Shown here: one piece after another, positions 22,461 to 33,600 of the stretch | Numbering within the stretch: the stretch's first letter is position 1 | Layout: each line of letters opens with the position of its first letter | Assembly: GCA_946811695.1 (NCBI GenBank) | Contig: OX328132.1 | Span: 129,304,208 to 129,368,207, forward strand | Length of the DNA: 64,000 nucleotides | Source of the DNA: Gonocerus acuteangulatus | Lineage: Eukaryota; Arthropoda; Insecta; Hemiptera; Coreidae | Direction: 5' to 3' | Translations under genes and position numbers: made by a program | Notes under the pieces: generated by a model | What the model was told of the DNA's origin: nothing | What the model saw: the letters and a program-made list of their open reading frames with translations, nothing else | Database searches by the model: none

Positions 22461-22787
22461 CTATATCATTGCAAGCGCCTTCTTCTCTGATTGGAGACCA
22501 ATTCTCTGCCCGGAGGTGACTCAAACACGGACTGGAGGTGACCAATTACCTGACTGGAGGCGAGTCACTCTCTGATTGGAAGAGAATACTTCTCTGGCAG
22601 GAGAATTCACTGGATGCAACTCACTCACTGACTGAAGGGACTCACACGGTGAATAGAGGCTACAAACTTAACACAACCGCTGGACAAACACTAACAAAGG
22701 GACACACTTAAAGCTATTCATACCGCAAATTCACACCTATTTCACAAAAAAATATCAAACTGACTGATTTTTACACATACACAAATA

Positions 22788-22976
22788 ACACAACTTGTAA
22801 CAGGACATGGCTCAATAAATTCATACTTCATACATCGTTTCAAAATCATGAACAGAAAGACTTGTCCATGCGATTTCCGCATGGAAGAAACTTACCAACA
22901 CTTACTTTACGACTGCCAACTACTAACACAGGAACGGACAAAACTAAAGACAACATTTATGAGCCAACGTCCATAG
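22788..22976 (+). pseudogene. C-terminal relic of a non-LTR retrotransposon (R1/I-like tail)
   Basis: Sixty-two codons read TQLVTGHGSINSYFIHRFKI then a CPCDF...H...YDC knuckle and LLTQERTKL before the stop at 22974-22976. The TGHG...Y..RF......C.C....ET..H.L..C order is the usual segment after RNase H in R1/I-group elements. It differs from the Jockey-like copy at 15-17 kb and resembles the TGHGTMNKHMY segment at 40.26 kb. Upstream coding sequence is not recoverable by eye. Confidence 0.6.
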
Positions 22977-23310
22977 AAATGAGAGATAGACCGCACACGG
23001 TGTCTAGGCAAGGCATCAATTAAATTAATCTATTTACAGAACTTACAACAAGAGAACATTAAGGGGAGGTACTTTAAGAGGGGAAGATGGTGTATGGGAT
23101 GACTACTAAAGGAGCTGAAGATGAAGAGACACGGCTGTCCAAATATGATGAGTTGGCTACGTGCTAGAATTGCCAAGCCTAACAGCGAGATGGTAATAGG
23201 ACGATCTAATGCAAAGCACGGCTACTGCTTTAAGCAACCTTCGACTCTATGAAGCTTCAAGTCCTCACCAGAATCACATCTCCAGCAAAGCATTAAAGAG
23301 GAGCCTCAAC
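22977..23310. other. Flank of the relic and of the 3-kb composite element
   Basis: No feature recognised. Confidence 0.3.
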
Positions 23311-23685
23311 AGCTTTAGTTTAAGTAAAGATGGAATGGTTGGGATTCGGCTAAAGAAACCTCAATATGATTTTTGGTAAACAAAAATAGTCCGACTCGCA
23401 GGAACTGCATCATCTTAGCGCGGTTCCATTCATATCCCTAGTGTCATTTTGTATACTTAGAATAGAAACAGTTATTACTTTGTTTAGATCATTCTTAATG
23501 TAAACACATATTCCAAAGAAAAGCAAGATTGCCGGCAAGGCACAAGAAACTATTCTAAGCGAAAATTACTCTTTCCGCCGTCCCAAGTTTCTCTCTAAGA
23601 CGACTATACTACGAATTTGTTTCTAATTGACTTTACTTGCTTTACTAACATATCCTGGTGCTAATGACCTCAGCAGTAGACGCAC

Positions 23686-23688
<3 letters not shown>

Positions 23689-23741
<53 letters not shown>
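23689..23741. repeat. Poly-A run of about 53 nt
   Basis: Interrupts a family A copy (sequence resumes with AGTGTTAAATGCAATTA). It may be a retroposition tail or microsatellite growth; a pure homopolymer this long may also be mis-sized in the assembly. Confidence 0.9.
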
Positions 23742-23743
<2 letters not shown>

Positions 23744-24870
23744 AACTATCATATCAATTTTAGTGTTAAATGCAATTAAAAACACTAAACTACTCATTTT
23801 ACTGATAAATGCAATTAAACAAAATAAAATTGTATAATAATAAAATCCAAGAAAATGGGAAAGTATTATTATGTTATTTTTTAATGTATTACGCCACATA
23901 CAACCACAAAATATAATTATATTTCTACTATAGCATTTGGCTTTATGACTTCCTACAGGTACAATATCTGTCATCTCTCCTAGGATGCATCTTGATTTAT
24001 GAAGTGCAACAAAACCTACCTGAAGCCTACCTAGTAGCTCGACCCGGGCAAATGTCTGACCCTACACAGAGTCTAAACATTCTCTTTCTGCAGGAACTGC
24101 GTAATTTTAAGGCGTATCCATTCTCATCCATATTGTCATTTCGAAAGTTTAAAATAGAACTAATCTTTTTTTTTTTTTTTTTTTTTTTTATTATTTCATG
24201 AAAACTGTTAACACCCACAGGTTAGAAGCGGAAATTCCTCAATCTAAAGCAAGACTCTCAAAGTCAATTCAAAATACAAACAGGCTTCTCAATTACTTGT
24301 CATGTTTTATTGAAAAAAAAATGCAATCAAAATAACAGCAAGATATTAAAAACTAAGGCAAACCGAGCAAAAAAAAAAACAATTAAGAACAAAGGTAAAC
24401 AGAGATAAAAAAAAGTCTCTTTCTCTTGGCAAGCTATATTTCTAACAATGAATTGTTTTTTTTATTTTACTTAATCTGTTTTATTCTATAAGCAACTATA
24501 AGCAATTAAAAAAAACAAAACAAGGAATAATAACGGGCAAAAAGAACCGTTCGAATAAACGAAATCAATTACTTCAAAGTTTAAGCACTTATTTATCCGA
24601 TGGACATCACTTATTCAAAACTTTCTTTAGAACCTTTTTTGTAGACCATTTAGTAAGCTTTCGAATGGTAACCTTTCGCTTCCCAAGATTGTCAACGGTT
24701 TTCGAGATACTAACGAAAGTATACAAAGTTACCAAAACTTTTTATGTCTGTTAATAAAATATTTTATTCTAACCCTTCCTAAACTCCAAACGAAACATAA
24801 ATTTCACAAATTCGAACATGCAGAAAATGTTTCAACTGAATCCCATAATTCTAAGTACCAAAATCAAAGA

Positions 24871-25473
24871 CAAAAAGAACAGTTCGAATAAGCGAAATCA
24901 ATTACTTTAAAGTTTTAAGCACTTATTTCTCCAATTGACATAGCCTAATCAAAACTTTCATCAGAACCATTTTTGTAGAGCATTTAGTGAGCTTTCTAAT
25001 GGTCATCTTCCGTTTCTCAAGATTCTCAACCTTTTTCGAGATATTAAGGAAAGTATACAAAGTTACCAAAACTTTTTATGTCTGTTAATAAAATATTTTA
25101 TTCTAACCCTTCCTAAACTCCAAACGAAACATAAATTTCAACATATTAGTTTTAATGTTATGTTATGTTTATTAGTTTAATAGTTTCATTAAAACTAATA
25201 TGTTGAAATTTGTGTTACGTTTGGAGTTAAGGAAGGGTTAGAATAAAATATTTTATTAACAGACATAAAAAGTTTTGGTAACTTTGTATACTTTCCTTAA
25301 TATCTCGAAAAAGGTTGAGAATCTTGGTAAACGGAAGAATACCATTAGAAATCTTACTAAATGCTCTACAAAAATGGTTCTGATGAAAGTTTTGATTAGG
25401 CTATGTCAATTGGAGAAATAAGTGCTTAAAACTTTAAAGTAATTGATTTCGCTTATTCGAACTGTTCTTTTTG
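24871..25473. repeat. 603-bp near-perfect palindrome of family A
   Basis: Left arm 24871-25156 (286 bp) and right arm 25189-25473 (285 bp) around a 32-nt loop. Arm ends are CAAAAAGAACAGTTCG and CGAACTGTTCTTTTTG; the loop edges are ACATATTAGTTTTAAT and ATTAAAACTAATATGT. Differences between arms are scattered single bases. A further family A copy lies directly upstream (24520-24860). Confidence 0.93.
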
Positions 25474-25723
25474 TAGGTTTTTATTCCTTGTTATTTTTTA
25501 ACTGCTTATAGTTGGATAATGTATTTGATAATAAATCAGGTTAAGAAGAATATGAAAAACAATTTAATCTTAGAGATATGGATTTCCAAGATATAGCTTT
25601 TCAAATGCTTAGCGGGGTCCTTCCTAGGGCGGGGACCCATCCAGGTAAGATCGCAAATGAGACCTTTCTTGAAAGTAAAGATGGAACTGTCAACTTTGGT
25701 CCTCCTCTGCCTCCCGGCACTTT

Positions 25724-25850
25724 CATTGCTGACGAAGGCTACCAATGAGTAGCCAAAACGTCCTAAATATAGATTTTTTAACAAAAATCGTCCTAAATAT
25801 AGATTTTTTAACAAAAATCGTCCTAAATATAGATTTTTTAACAAAAATCG
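25724..25850 (+). ncRNA. Ribozyme-like motif with lost core G, plus 30-bp triplication
   Basis: CTGACGA (25729-25735), stem GGCTAC/GTAGCC, then AAAA in place of GAAA, so the core guanine (G12) is mutated. Downstream a 30-bp unit starting CGTCCTAAATATAG is repeated three times (25759, 25789, 25819). Probably inactive. Confidence 0.45.
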
Positions 25851-26196
25851 TATTGAGGTTTCTTTAGCCGAATCCCAACCATTCCATATTTACTTATCAC
25901 CTCGACGGCTAACTATCTAATCTTCATGCTTTCTAGAAATGTGGACCCAAAATAATAACAGCTTCTATTTTAATCATTTTAAATGAGTCTAGAGATAAGA
26001 ACGGAACCGCGCTAAGATGATGCAGTTCCTGCGAGTCGAACTTTTTTTGTTATGTTCTTCTGATTTTCATTCTACTCATTCTAAGAATTTTAGACCAAAT
26101 TGTTCTTTTATAATAAGTTAATTAATTGTATTTATAGTTCTGTTACTTATCTCAATTATAAACTTTTTTTGTATTAATTTCTGTTTTTCTTGTCAT

Positions 26197-26240
26197 TTTA
26201 GCTGACGAAGGCTTCCAATGAGTAGCCGAAACGTCCAAAA
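26197..26240 (+). ncRNA. Hammerhead-ribozyme-like motif, copy 4
   Basis: CTGACGA (26202-26208), extra A, GGCTTC against GTAGCC (one position no longer pairs), GAAA (26228-26231), CGTC. Core intact, one stem II mismatch compared with copy 2. Confidence 0.52.
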
Positions 26241-26358
26241 TATAGATTTTTTTTTTTTTACCAAAAATCATATTGAGGTTTCTTTAGCCGAATCCCAACC
26301 ATTCCATCTTTACTTTTCACCTCAACGGCTAACTATCTAATCATCAAGCTTTAGTTTA

Positions 26359-27440
26359 TTTTTGCAAACATTATAAACACATCTTCGATGCAGCATTTGG
26401 GTCTATTTCGGAAAACGGGTTCTAGTGATTTTATCGGTATCTGATTATATCAATTAAAAAAAAAACAAAAAAACAATAGTTTTTAAAAAGTTTAAGTGCC
26501 TCTGCTAAATGTTCATATAGAACGCATATTTCTAAGTCACCAACTAACTACAAATGACACAGTTGTATGCTTAAATGGAGTATTTTTCGCTTAGGTTACT
26601 GTCATTTTCCTGTTGAGGCACCTAAGAACTTCCTTACCTTTAAGATTTCATTTTACATGTTTACATTTTTCATGAAATATTAAAATAAAACATTAAATTT
26701 TCCTGTTGTAAGCTTTCCAAATAAGCCAAGGGAAGGAATATGCTTACATCAATTATTAATTTGATGAAAGCAAAAATACTTGTTTCCGAATGAATTGATG
26801 TCCACAATGCCCCAATTAGAAAGTATTAAATGCTTTCGGATTGGGTAAGGTGAAATTCTCAACCACCTTCTAATGGCTTAGGATTTCTGCGACTGAAAGA
26901 TAGGCAACGAAGCACCACTTACTCAGAAAATGCTTTTAAGAGTTTGCCAACGTTATTCGTGCTAACATTTTGAAGTGGCGCGCCTGAGTAAAGGTAAAAT
27001 TTAGGTGAAGCACTTTAGTTTATCAGGGTCGGCCTTACTCAAGTCAATGTTTCGCACTCGGTAAATTCCTGATTCCCTCACATTCCAGCTTAATGAAATC
27101 CGCCGTTCTTCCTATTTTTTTTTAACTCTTAGGCATAGAAATTGCAAAAATACCTTAAAACAACAAAGAAGCGACTTAGATTAAATGTTATGTGTAAAAA
27201 TTATTCAGATCGTACGGAAATCCGGTTGGAATCGTGGAGGATTTATAAGGAATTTTCTGAGGTTCAGAATGTCCTAGCCGAAATCATCTTTAGGACAAAG
27301 AGACCAAGGGATACTTTTTGCCTCTCCATTCCAATATTTTCTTAGTTTCGCACTTTTATGGGTTTTCAAATTTCCTCACTGGTTTTGTATAATTTAATTG
27401 CTATTTCGGCTTTAATTACCAGTGAAACTCGTTAAAAAAG
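26359..27440. other. Unassigned, with scattered old family A fragments
   Basis: Around 26600-26630 the minus strand carries GGTGCCTCAACAGGAAAATG, matching the family A copy at 17925; 27045-27125 loosely matches 1540-1660. A 67-codon frame at 27142-27345 has no recognisable motif. Confidence 0.3.
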
Positions 27441-27444
27441 ATAT

Positions 27445-27490
27445 ATTTTTTTCGGCTCATCGACATCTAGGCCATTAGCGCCGATGTATA

Positions 27491-27545
<55 letters not shown>
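27445..27545 (-). repeat. Jockey-type 3' tail motif and (TA)n
   Basis: Minus strand GGCGCTAATGGCCTAGATG (about 27466-27484), then TCGATGAGCC and an A-rich tail. A (TA)n microsatellite occupies 27486-27545 on its 5' side. Confidence 0.55.
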
Positions 27546-27700
27546 CTACTACTAACTTTAACTACTTTTTAACTTTGATAAAAAAAGTTAAAAAGTATGG
27601 AGCGTCTGAAGAAGCAGAGTGGGATTTCTGCGAAATATTACCAAAATAAACTGACCGCTAGAAAAGGCCGTACCACCACTAACAAATCTCCCCTGCGGTT

Positions 27701-27980
27701 ATCTGGAACGCCAGACCATAGCTCTTGTCCCTTGTTGGGTATCTGGAACGCCAGACCATAGCTCTTGTCCCTTGTTGGGTATCTGGAACGCCAGACCATA
27801 GCTCTTGTCCCTTGTTGGGTATCTGGAACGCCAGACCATAGCTCTTGTCCCTTGTTGGGTATCTGGAACGCCAGACCATAGCTCTTGTCCCTTGTTGGGT
27901 ATCTGGAACGCCAGACCATAGCTCTTGTCCCTTGTTGGGTATCTGGAACGCCAGACCATAGCTCTTGTTCCTTCCCGGGT
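27701..27980. repeat. 40-bp minisatellite, 7 copies
   Basis: Units of exactly 40 bp beginning ATCTGGAACGCCAGACCATA at 27701 and every 40 bp to 27941. The first five or six are identical. ATCTGGAACGCCAGAC contains an imperfect TCTGG...CCAGA dyad in each unit. Confidence 0.97.
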
Positions 27981-28038
27981 ATCTAGATTGGCAACTATAC
28001 CTATTCTGCTTCCGTCCAGATCATCATTAATGCCAGTC

Positions 28039-28116
28039 CATAGCACATCCCCATGGAAGGTAGGCATAGCACATCCCCATGGAAGGTAGGCATAGCACAT
28101 CCCCATGGAACGTAGG
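28039..28116. repeat. 26-bp repeat, 3 copies
   Basis: CATAGCACATCCCCATGGAA plus GGTAGG, three times; one substitution in the last. Confidence 0.95.
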
Positions 28117-28674
28117 CATTCAAAAAGAAAAGCGGACGAACCTAGGACTACTGAAGCTGTAAAATTGTATGTTTAATAATCCAACCATACGCCTCAGATT
28201 CGGATAAAGCTACTCAAGGAATAAGAACCCGAGGTACTCATTAAACTCGTTTCATAAACATGTCGCTCAATAAGGGATTGGGGATGAGTTTTCTGAATAC
28301 GAGTAGTTGAAAAGCAATGGCTTTTTATTCTGAGATTAAGATACTCGCTTAATAAGCAAGAGGATTATCCGTTAAGTAGGAGATTTGCTTGAAAAGCAGG
28401 ATATTTCCCCGATAAGCCTTTCCCTTTCAGAGGAAGACTAATTTTCTCTAGGGGGGGGGGTGGAGTGGCGATGGTGTAGAAAAGCAGGGTCTAGCAGTTT
28501 ATTAAAAATACACGTTATGTTCCAATATTTGTAAACTAGGCGCACCGTAGAGATAAACTTACGAAATTTCACACAGGTATTATGTAAATAGATGAGAGTA
28601 TTATTGGAAAGTATCATAATTCTACATCGAAGTGTTTCTGAAATATCGGTGATGGAAAATCGGTATTTATAAGA
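28117..28674. other. Unassigned stretch with a G run
   Basis: G run at about 28450-28459. Short motifs AAGCAAGAGGA / AAAGCAGGATA near 28350-28405 look like diverged short repeats. No gene. Confidence 0.3.
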
Positions 28675-29000
28675 CTTACCTACTCACTGACTCATCAACA
28701 TTTTTAGGCACATTCCAAAAAGCTAGAGAAGTGAAATTTTGCAGGTTGTGATATATTAGGGTGTCGTTGAAGGCGAAAATCGAAAAATCCTGAAACGTTG
28801 TGTTTGACTCCGGGAGGGGGGGGGGGGTGCCGTTTTGTACTTGTTCTTCCTTTTGAAACTCATCATGTGGGATATCAAATGAATCGTCTCGGTAAGGAGA
28901 ACCTAAAACTAAAGGGGAAAATCGGAAAATACAGAAACGTTGAGTTGAGGCCTTTCCCAAGGGCTTTTCACACGCAAAAATAGCCGACAAACAGAGGTAT
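28675..29000 (+). mobile_element. Possible Helitron 5'-end-like fragment
   Basis: TACTCACTGACTCATCAAC followed by GTGAAATTTTGCAGG resembles the start of the Helitron at 34136 (CACTCACTCATCTATCAAC ... GAAATTTTGCATGG). A G run at 28817-28828 interrupts it. The stretch at 28855-28900 recurs, inverted, at 42570-42640 and 43080-43160. No 3' Helitron end is seen near it, so this is tentative. Confidence 0.3.
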
Positions 29001-29378
29001 GGTCTGTCGCTTGACACACTACTAAGCGTCATGTCCTCGAGCCATCCTTCTCAAGCGAAACGTCGACGGCGCCAACTCAAAATTCACTTAAAAATGTATC
29101 AATAACCCCCCCCCCCCCAAAAAAAATACTAAGTTGAAGAAAAGAGGCCAAGTTCCAGGCCCCTCCCAAAACAGTTTGCCCGTGAAAGTTATATCATAGG
29201 ATTAGGCCCTCAATACCTTGTCAAGAACCTAATAATACACTCTCACTTATTTTTGCAAATCCAACTTGGCTAGTTTTCGTTAAATGATAAACGCTATGAC
29301 GATCGGATTAATTACAACATTTCTGGTATTGAAAGATTCAGGCCCTTGGGGTACTGATTATGGGTTATTACAATCTCT
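29001..29378. other. Unassigned spacer with a C run
   Basis: C run at 29107-29118. Nothing else recognised. Confidence 0.3.
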
Positions 29379-30424
29379 TTAACCCATTAAATCCCAAGCC
29401 TATTTCTACTGGATTTTTTTTGACATTTTTCGTTATTTGTTCCTCTCAGGCACTTAAAAGAATGTATAAAAACCAAAAACAAAAAATCGGCAATTATACC
29501 TTAGGAGAAAAAAAATGTTGCGTTTAGGCAACTTTGGGAAAAGCTAGGGATATCAGAAAATACCATGATTTTATTATAATATAGTTATTTATTTACTTTT
29601 TAAATGTTATATTACTCTAAACAATATTTTATATAACTTTGGTTTGAGTTGAAAATATAATTTTTTTTTTTAAATAAGTTCAGTCAAACCATTATTTTTA
29701 TGAAAATTTTCTGAGCATTGCACCATGAAAATCCTGCCTTCCTTCATCCAAGATATGGCGAAAGAAACCATCTGATCGTCAAGTATGATAATAAACAACA
29801 AAGAAGATGACGCGAATGCTAATCACTAACAATATTCATCTCCAGTAAATGTTAGCTCACAAAATTTTCAACAAAATAATTTTTTGACTCAATTTATTTT
29901 TTTTTAATTGTAATTATGTTTTCATCTGAAGCCAAAGTTATATAAAATATTGTTTAGAGTAATATAAAATTTAGAAAGTAAATAAATAACGACATCATAA
30001 TAAAATCATGGTATTTTCTGATATCCCTAGCTTTTCCAAAAGTTACATTACATACCAACATTATATTCGCAGGGCAACAGAATTGCCATAAAAATTTATG
30101 ATCGCAATTACTTTTATTGGTAACTTTTCTTAAATGTTCAAGAAATGATTAGAGCAAAAAAAAAAAAATTTTTAACAAATGGATAGATATTTTGGAAAAA
30201 TTTCTAACACACTTCACAATACAATATTTCTAGCAATATTAAAAAAAAAAAACAAAAAGAATAGCAAAAAAATTTATTTGGGCTTAAGAATGTTTTCCCT
30301 TTTCTTTAAGAGTTTCCTTGTTAGAAAAAACTATTCAAACTAAATTAAAATATTTGTTTGAATGAGAAAAAAAATTCGTGAAAATAATGTTGCGTTTTTG
30401 CAACTTTGGGACGAAATGGGTTAA
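29379..30424. mobile_element. piggyBac-like element, non-autonomous (1.05 kb)
   Basis: Bounded by TTAA at 29379-29382 and 30421-30424. The left end reads TTAACCCATTAAATCCCAAG; the reverse complement of the right end reads TTAACCCATTTCGTCCCAAA. TTAA targets and CCC-starting termini are typical of the piggyBac superfamily. Internal inverted arms lie at about 29531-29668 and 29920-30045, including AAGCTAGGGATATCAGAAAA and its complement. ATGTTGCGTTT near both ends extends the symmetry. There is no transposase frame. Confidence 0.6.
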
Positions 30425-30689
30425 TGACCTAAAACGACTGGGGTTGTTTGAACTCTATGTAAGTTAAAACGGTCATCATTTAACGAAAATTGCCCAAGTG
30501 GGGGGGGGGGGAGTTTTTTTTTAAGAATGAAAGTCCGACGTGTTATATGTATAGAATCTTCTAGGAGCAAAGCTTTTCAATTATTTAACCATAAAATAAA
30601 AATGAGTTATGTCTTACATAATGGCAAAGAGGAAACGCGCTGTAATGCTTTATGTATTAAACTTTAATTGGTTGTAAAATTGTAATACC
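30425..30689. other. Spacer with a G run
   Basis: G run at 30499-30509. AT-rich otherwise. Confidence 0.3.
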
Positions 30690-30920
30690 TTGATTAATTT
30701 ATCCTCATTGAGCATCATATTTGAAGAAAAGGTTAACCAGGTCATCCTTTTTCGGTGGAGCTGTAAACGCTGGTCGTTTGTCGACTTCCTAATGGATCAA
30801 GGAGTAGTTGCTGTGTTCTACGCATGTTGTAACCAATATCAGGAAAATCCCGACAACCAAATCCTCCTCGTCCGAAGAATGTCCGAGTGGGGAGTAAATC
30901 TGGCACAAGAGGGTCGATAG
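30690..30920 (+). CDS. Unidentified open frame, possible exon
   Basis: A 76-codon frame (first codon TTG, stop TAG) with balanced codon use and a protein-like second half (FLMDQGVVAVFYACCNQYQE then a PDNQILLVRRMSEWGVNLAQ stretch). A pyrimidine-rich stretch ending in AG lies just before 30712 and a GGA/GTAAAT site near 30893, so an exon of about 180 bp is conceivable. I do not recognise the family; a helical repeat protein is a guess only. It is the only frame in the window that reads like host protein, and it may still be chance. Confidence 0.25.
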   Translation: MINLSSLSIIFEEKVNQVILFRWSCKRWSFVDFLMDQGVVAVFYACCNQYQENPDNQILLVRRMSEWGVNLAQEGR

Positions 30921-31088
30921 ACGCATCAATAGACTAAGCTGGGATACACATTACGTGCGACTATAGACTGGGGCGCATGCGCCTACTCGCCCCCCCCCCA
31001 CCCTTAACAAGTCTCGAGCCAGTGGCTCCTGTAGATATTTAGGGATTTCAGCTGAGGCTGTGGATGAATTATCTAATTCCAAGACGAA

Positions 31089-31757
31089 CGCAGAAGGCAT
31101 CACTAGTTGGGAATGTATCGCAGATACACCTAGGAAACGCAGAAGGCATCACTAGTTGGGAGTATATCGCAGATACACCTAGGAAATGCAGAAGGCATCA
31201 CTAGTTGGGAGTATATCGCAGATACACCTAGGAAATGCAGAAGGCATCACTAGTTGGGAGTATATCGCAGATACACCTAGGAAATGCAGAAGGCAACACT
31301 AGTTGGGAATATATCGCAGATACACCTAGGAAATGCAGAAGGCATCACTAGTTGGGAGTATATCGCAGATACACCTAGGAAATGCAGAAGGCATCACTAG
31401 TTGGGAGTATATCGCAGATACACCTAGGAAACGCAGAAGGCATCACTAGTTGGGAGTATATCGCAGATACACCTAGGAAATGCAGAAGGCATCACTAGTT
31501 GGGAGTATATCGCAGATACACCTAGGAAACGCAGAAGGCATCACTAGTTGGGAGTATATCGCAGATACACCTAGGAAATGCAGAAGGCATCACTAGTTGG
31601 GAGTATATCGCAGATACACCTAGGAAATGCAGAAGGCATCACTAGTTGGGAGTATATCGCAGATACACCTAGGAAATGCAGAAGGCAACACTAGTTGGGA
31701 ATATATCGCAGATACACCTAGGAAATGCAGAAGGCATCACTAGTTGGGAATATATCC
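31089..31757. repeat. 49-bp minisatellite, 13.7 copies with 8-unit higher-order order
   Basis: Units begin YGCAGAAGGCATCACTAGTT every 49 bp from 31089. Variants (AAACGC/AAATGC; CATCACT/CAACACT; GGGAGT/GGGAAT) follow the same order in copies 2-6 and 10-14, eight units (392 bp) apart. Confidence 0.95.
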
Positions 31758-32278
31758 CAAAATAAGTACATTACGGATTGTTTTCTAGCACCAAATTTCG
31801 TTGAATCGCCTTTGGTGGGATTTCGTATTGTAGAAGATTCGGATGTTTCCTAAAATGTTTCGTTTTGCCTTAGCCGAATCCCTACCATACGTTGACTAGT
31901 TATCACCTCAGGGATTTGCTATATTCGTATCAAAAAGGAAATCCATTAGCACGACCTTCGGCTAACTAATAAATATACCTAACTACAAACGAGAATATTC
32001 AAAACTAAGAATCCTGTTAACATCATGACTAGAGCCCGGGAGTTAGGCATTTATTTTTGGTTAAAATAAGCAGGGAAAAAGGCACTTGAAATACCTGAAA
32101 TAGGCAGTACTGTAATTAAAATAGGGATTTATTAGGAGTGAAGGCTAAGAGGAATCTCACTCATTATTAATGAGAATATGTATTATTTAAAATACTCATT
32201 CATTTCTTTATTACTGATTTATCAGAGAATTACTATACTTACTCTTACTTTACCTTCTTACAAGCAACAACAAGATAC
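31758..32278. other. Unassigned; distant relative of the 10.7-kb element end
   Basis: TTAGCCGAATCCCTACCAT then TTATCACCTCAGGGA (31872-31918) resembles the right end of the 10706 and 32760 elements. The rest is not recognised. Confidence 0.35.
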
Positions 32279-32345
32279 TTTTTTTCTGAGAAGGTCTCTG
32301 TCAGTTGATACTTTGACAACTGTCATAGACCTTCTCAGAAAAAAA
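32279..32345. repeat. 67-nt hairpin, 29-bp arms with 2 mismatches
   Basis: Left arm 32279-32307 (TTTTTTTCTGAGAAGGTCT...), loop ATACTTTGA, right arm 32317-32345. The size and near-perfect pairing are like a small-RNA precursor, but equally like a tiny foldback element. Confidence 0.85.
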
Positions 32346-32745
32346 TGTTTTTCATGATGGAAAAACTTCCTCTGCATTATCTTATCATTTCTAAATCCGG
32401 AATACCAGGTAATTACACCATTGTCACAGCAAAAGGGGTGTGAGGAATGAGACGTACTTCTCTCATCCTCTCTCTTTCCTCCTATTCATTTTGCTTGTGC
32501 AATCCTTCTACAAAGGAAGGCTCGGTTATTTACAGAGGTTAAATCCATGTGTTGGGAAAATAAGCTTTCGAATAGATATTTGTGACGGCAATATGTAATT
32601 TAATTTGGGCAACCTTTTTTGTCTTCAATGAACAGAAGTTCATTATGTGGTTTTTAAATCGCAGAAAAAAAAATTGCGTAACGACCAAAAATAGGCAAAA
32701 AAGGCAAAATAAAAATTGTCTCTACACTTCCTAAATGCACGAAAA
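32346..32745. other. Unassigned stretch
   Basis: A CTCTCATCCTCTCTCTTTCC tract at about 32460-32480; no gene or element recognised. Confidence 0.3.
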
Positions 32746-32759
32746 CATATTTATTTCTA

Positions 32760-32935
32760 AGTAAAGATGGAATGGTTGGGATTCGGCTAAATAAACCTCA
32801 ATATGATTTTGTTTTAAAAAATCTTTAAAAAAAAGATTTTTTAAAACAAAAAACAAAATCATATTGAGGTTTATTTAGCCGAATCCCAACCATTCCATCT
32901 TTACTTATCACCTCGACGGCTAACTATCTAATCAT
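32760..32935 (+). mobile_element. 176-bp foldback insertion with 14-bp target-site duplication
   Basis: CATATTTATTTCTA flanks it at 32746-32759 and 32936-32949. It starts AGTAAAGATGGAATGGTTGG and its right half is the reverse complement of the left (about 70-bp arms), then adds the unique right end with CTCGACGGCTAACTATCTAA. It is the shortest member of the family at 10706 and 23323 and lacks the ribozyme-like segment. Confidence 0.75.
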
Positions 32936-32949
32936 CATATTTATTTCTA

Positions 32950-33600
32950 TCTGATTCTTCAATATATCCTTTCAGATAAAAAAGTCATTTTGCCTAAATT
33001 CCGGGCTCTAATCATGACAATAAATTAACAGCCTATCTTTTTTGAAGCGCACATTAAGTAAACAATGGCTTTGTGGTTCTTTTTTTATTAGAATCTTCCT
33101 GGCTTAGATAGGCAAGAAGGTCTAAAAACTTGCTAAAGCCAAATTCGAATGATTACACGCAGAGAATGGCTGTTTCTCTTCACCCCCTCCCCTTCGGTGC
33201 TCGAATGAATATTTCATAAGTCGAATATTATTCGAATTCTTAGCGAATGAAATTTCGCGGTTAGTTTAAGGACGTCTACCTTGGAAGATTTAAAGCATCC
33301 CACCTCGAATAGATTCAATGCGAAACCTTAGTTTCTTCGATGGCTTTTTTATTATGACCATGCAATAAAAAAACTGAATAATCCTTACCATTTATGGCCA
33401 AATCATTTTTATTTGCTTACAATCTAAGATTTATTGATTGGTAGAGTTGTTGAAAATGATTTGCATTGATGCATCTATAAATATATATCCTTGAGTAGAA
33501 TGGACGTGGTGTCCAAATAAACCCTTTTCATTCCAACTAAAGTCATACTTACATTAGAATAAATGATGTTCTGGTGTGCGCGATATTGGTTTTCTTAGAA
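32950..33600. other. Unassigned stretch
   Basis: No gene, terminus or repeat recognised. Confidence 0.35.

Larger units (their letters stand above)
23323..26346. mobile_element. 3.0-kb composite element with 12-bp target-site duplication
   Basis: AGCTTTAGTTTA occurs exactly at 23311-23322 and 26347-26358. The left end (AGTAAAGATGGAATGGTTGG) and right end (CTCAACGGCTAACTATCTAA) match the small elements at 10706 and 32760. Inside are family A sequences in both orientations (23386-23490 against 25954-26047), a 603-bp palindrome at 24871-25473, a poly-A run at 23689-23741, a second right-end copy with a ribozyme-like motif (25720-25935), and the terminal ribozyme-like motif at 26198-26240. No long ORF. 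The duplication argues that the whole block was inserted at once or grew by insertion inside a smaller element. Confidence 0.6.

Noticed and set aside
23645..23974. Minus-strand frame with a phenylalanine tract
   Set aside because: It reads through the 53-nt poly-A run.
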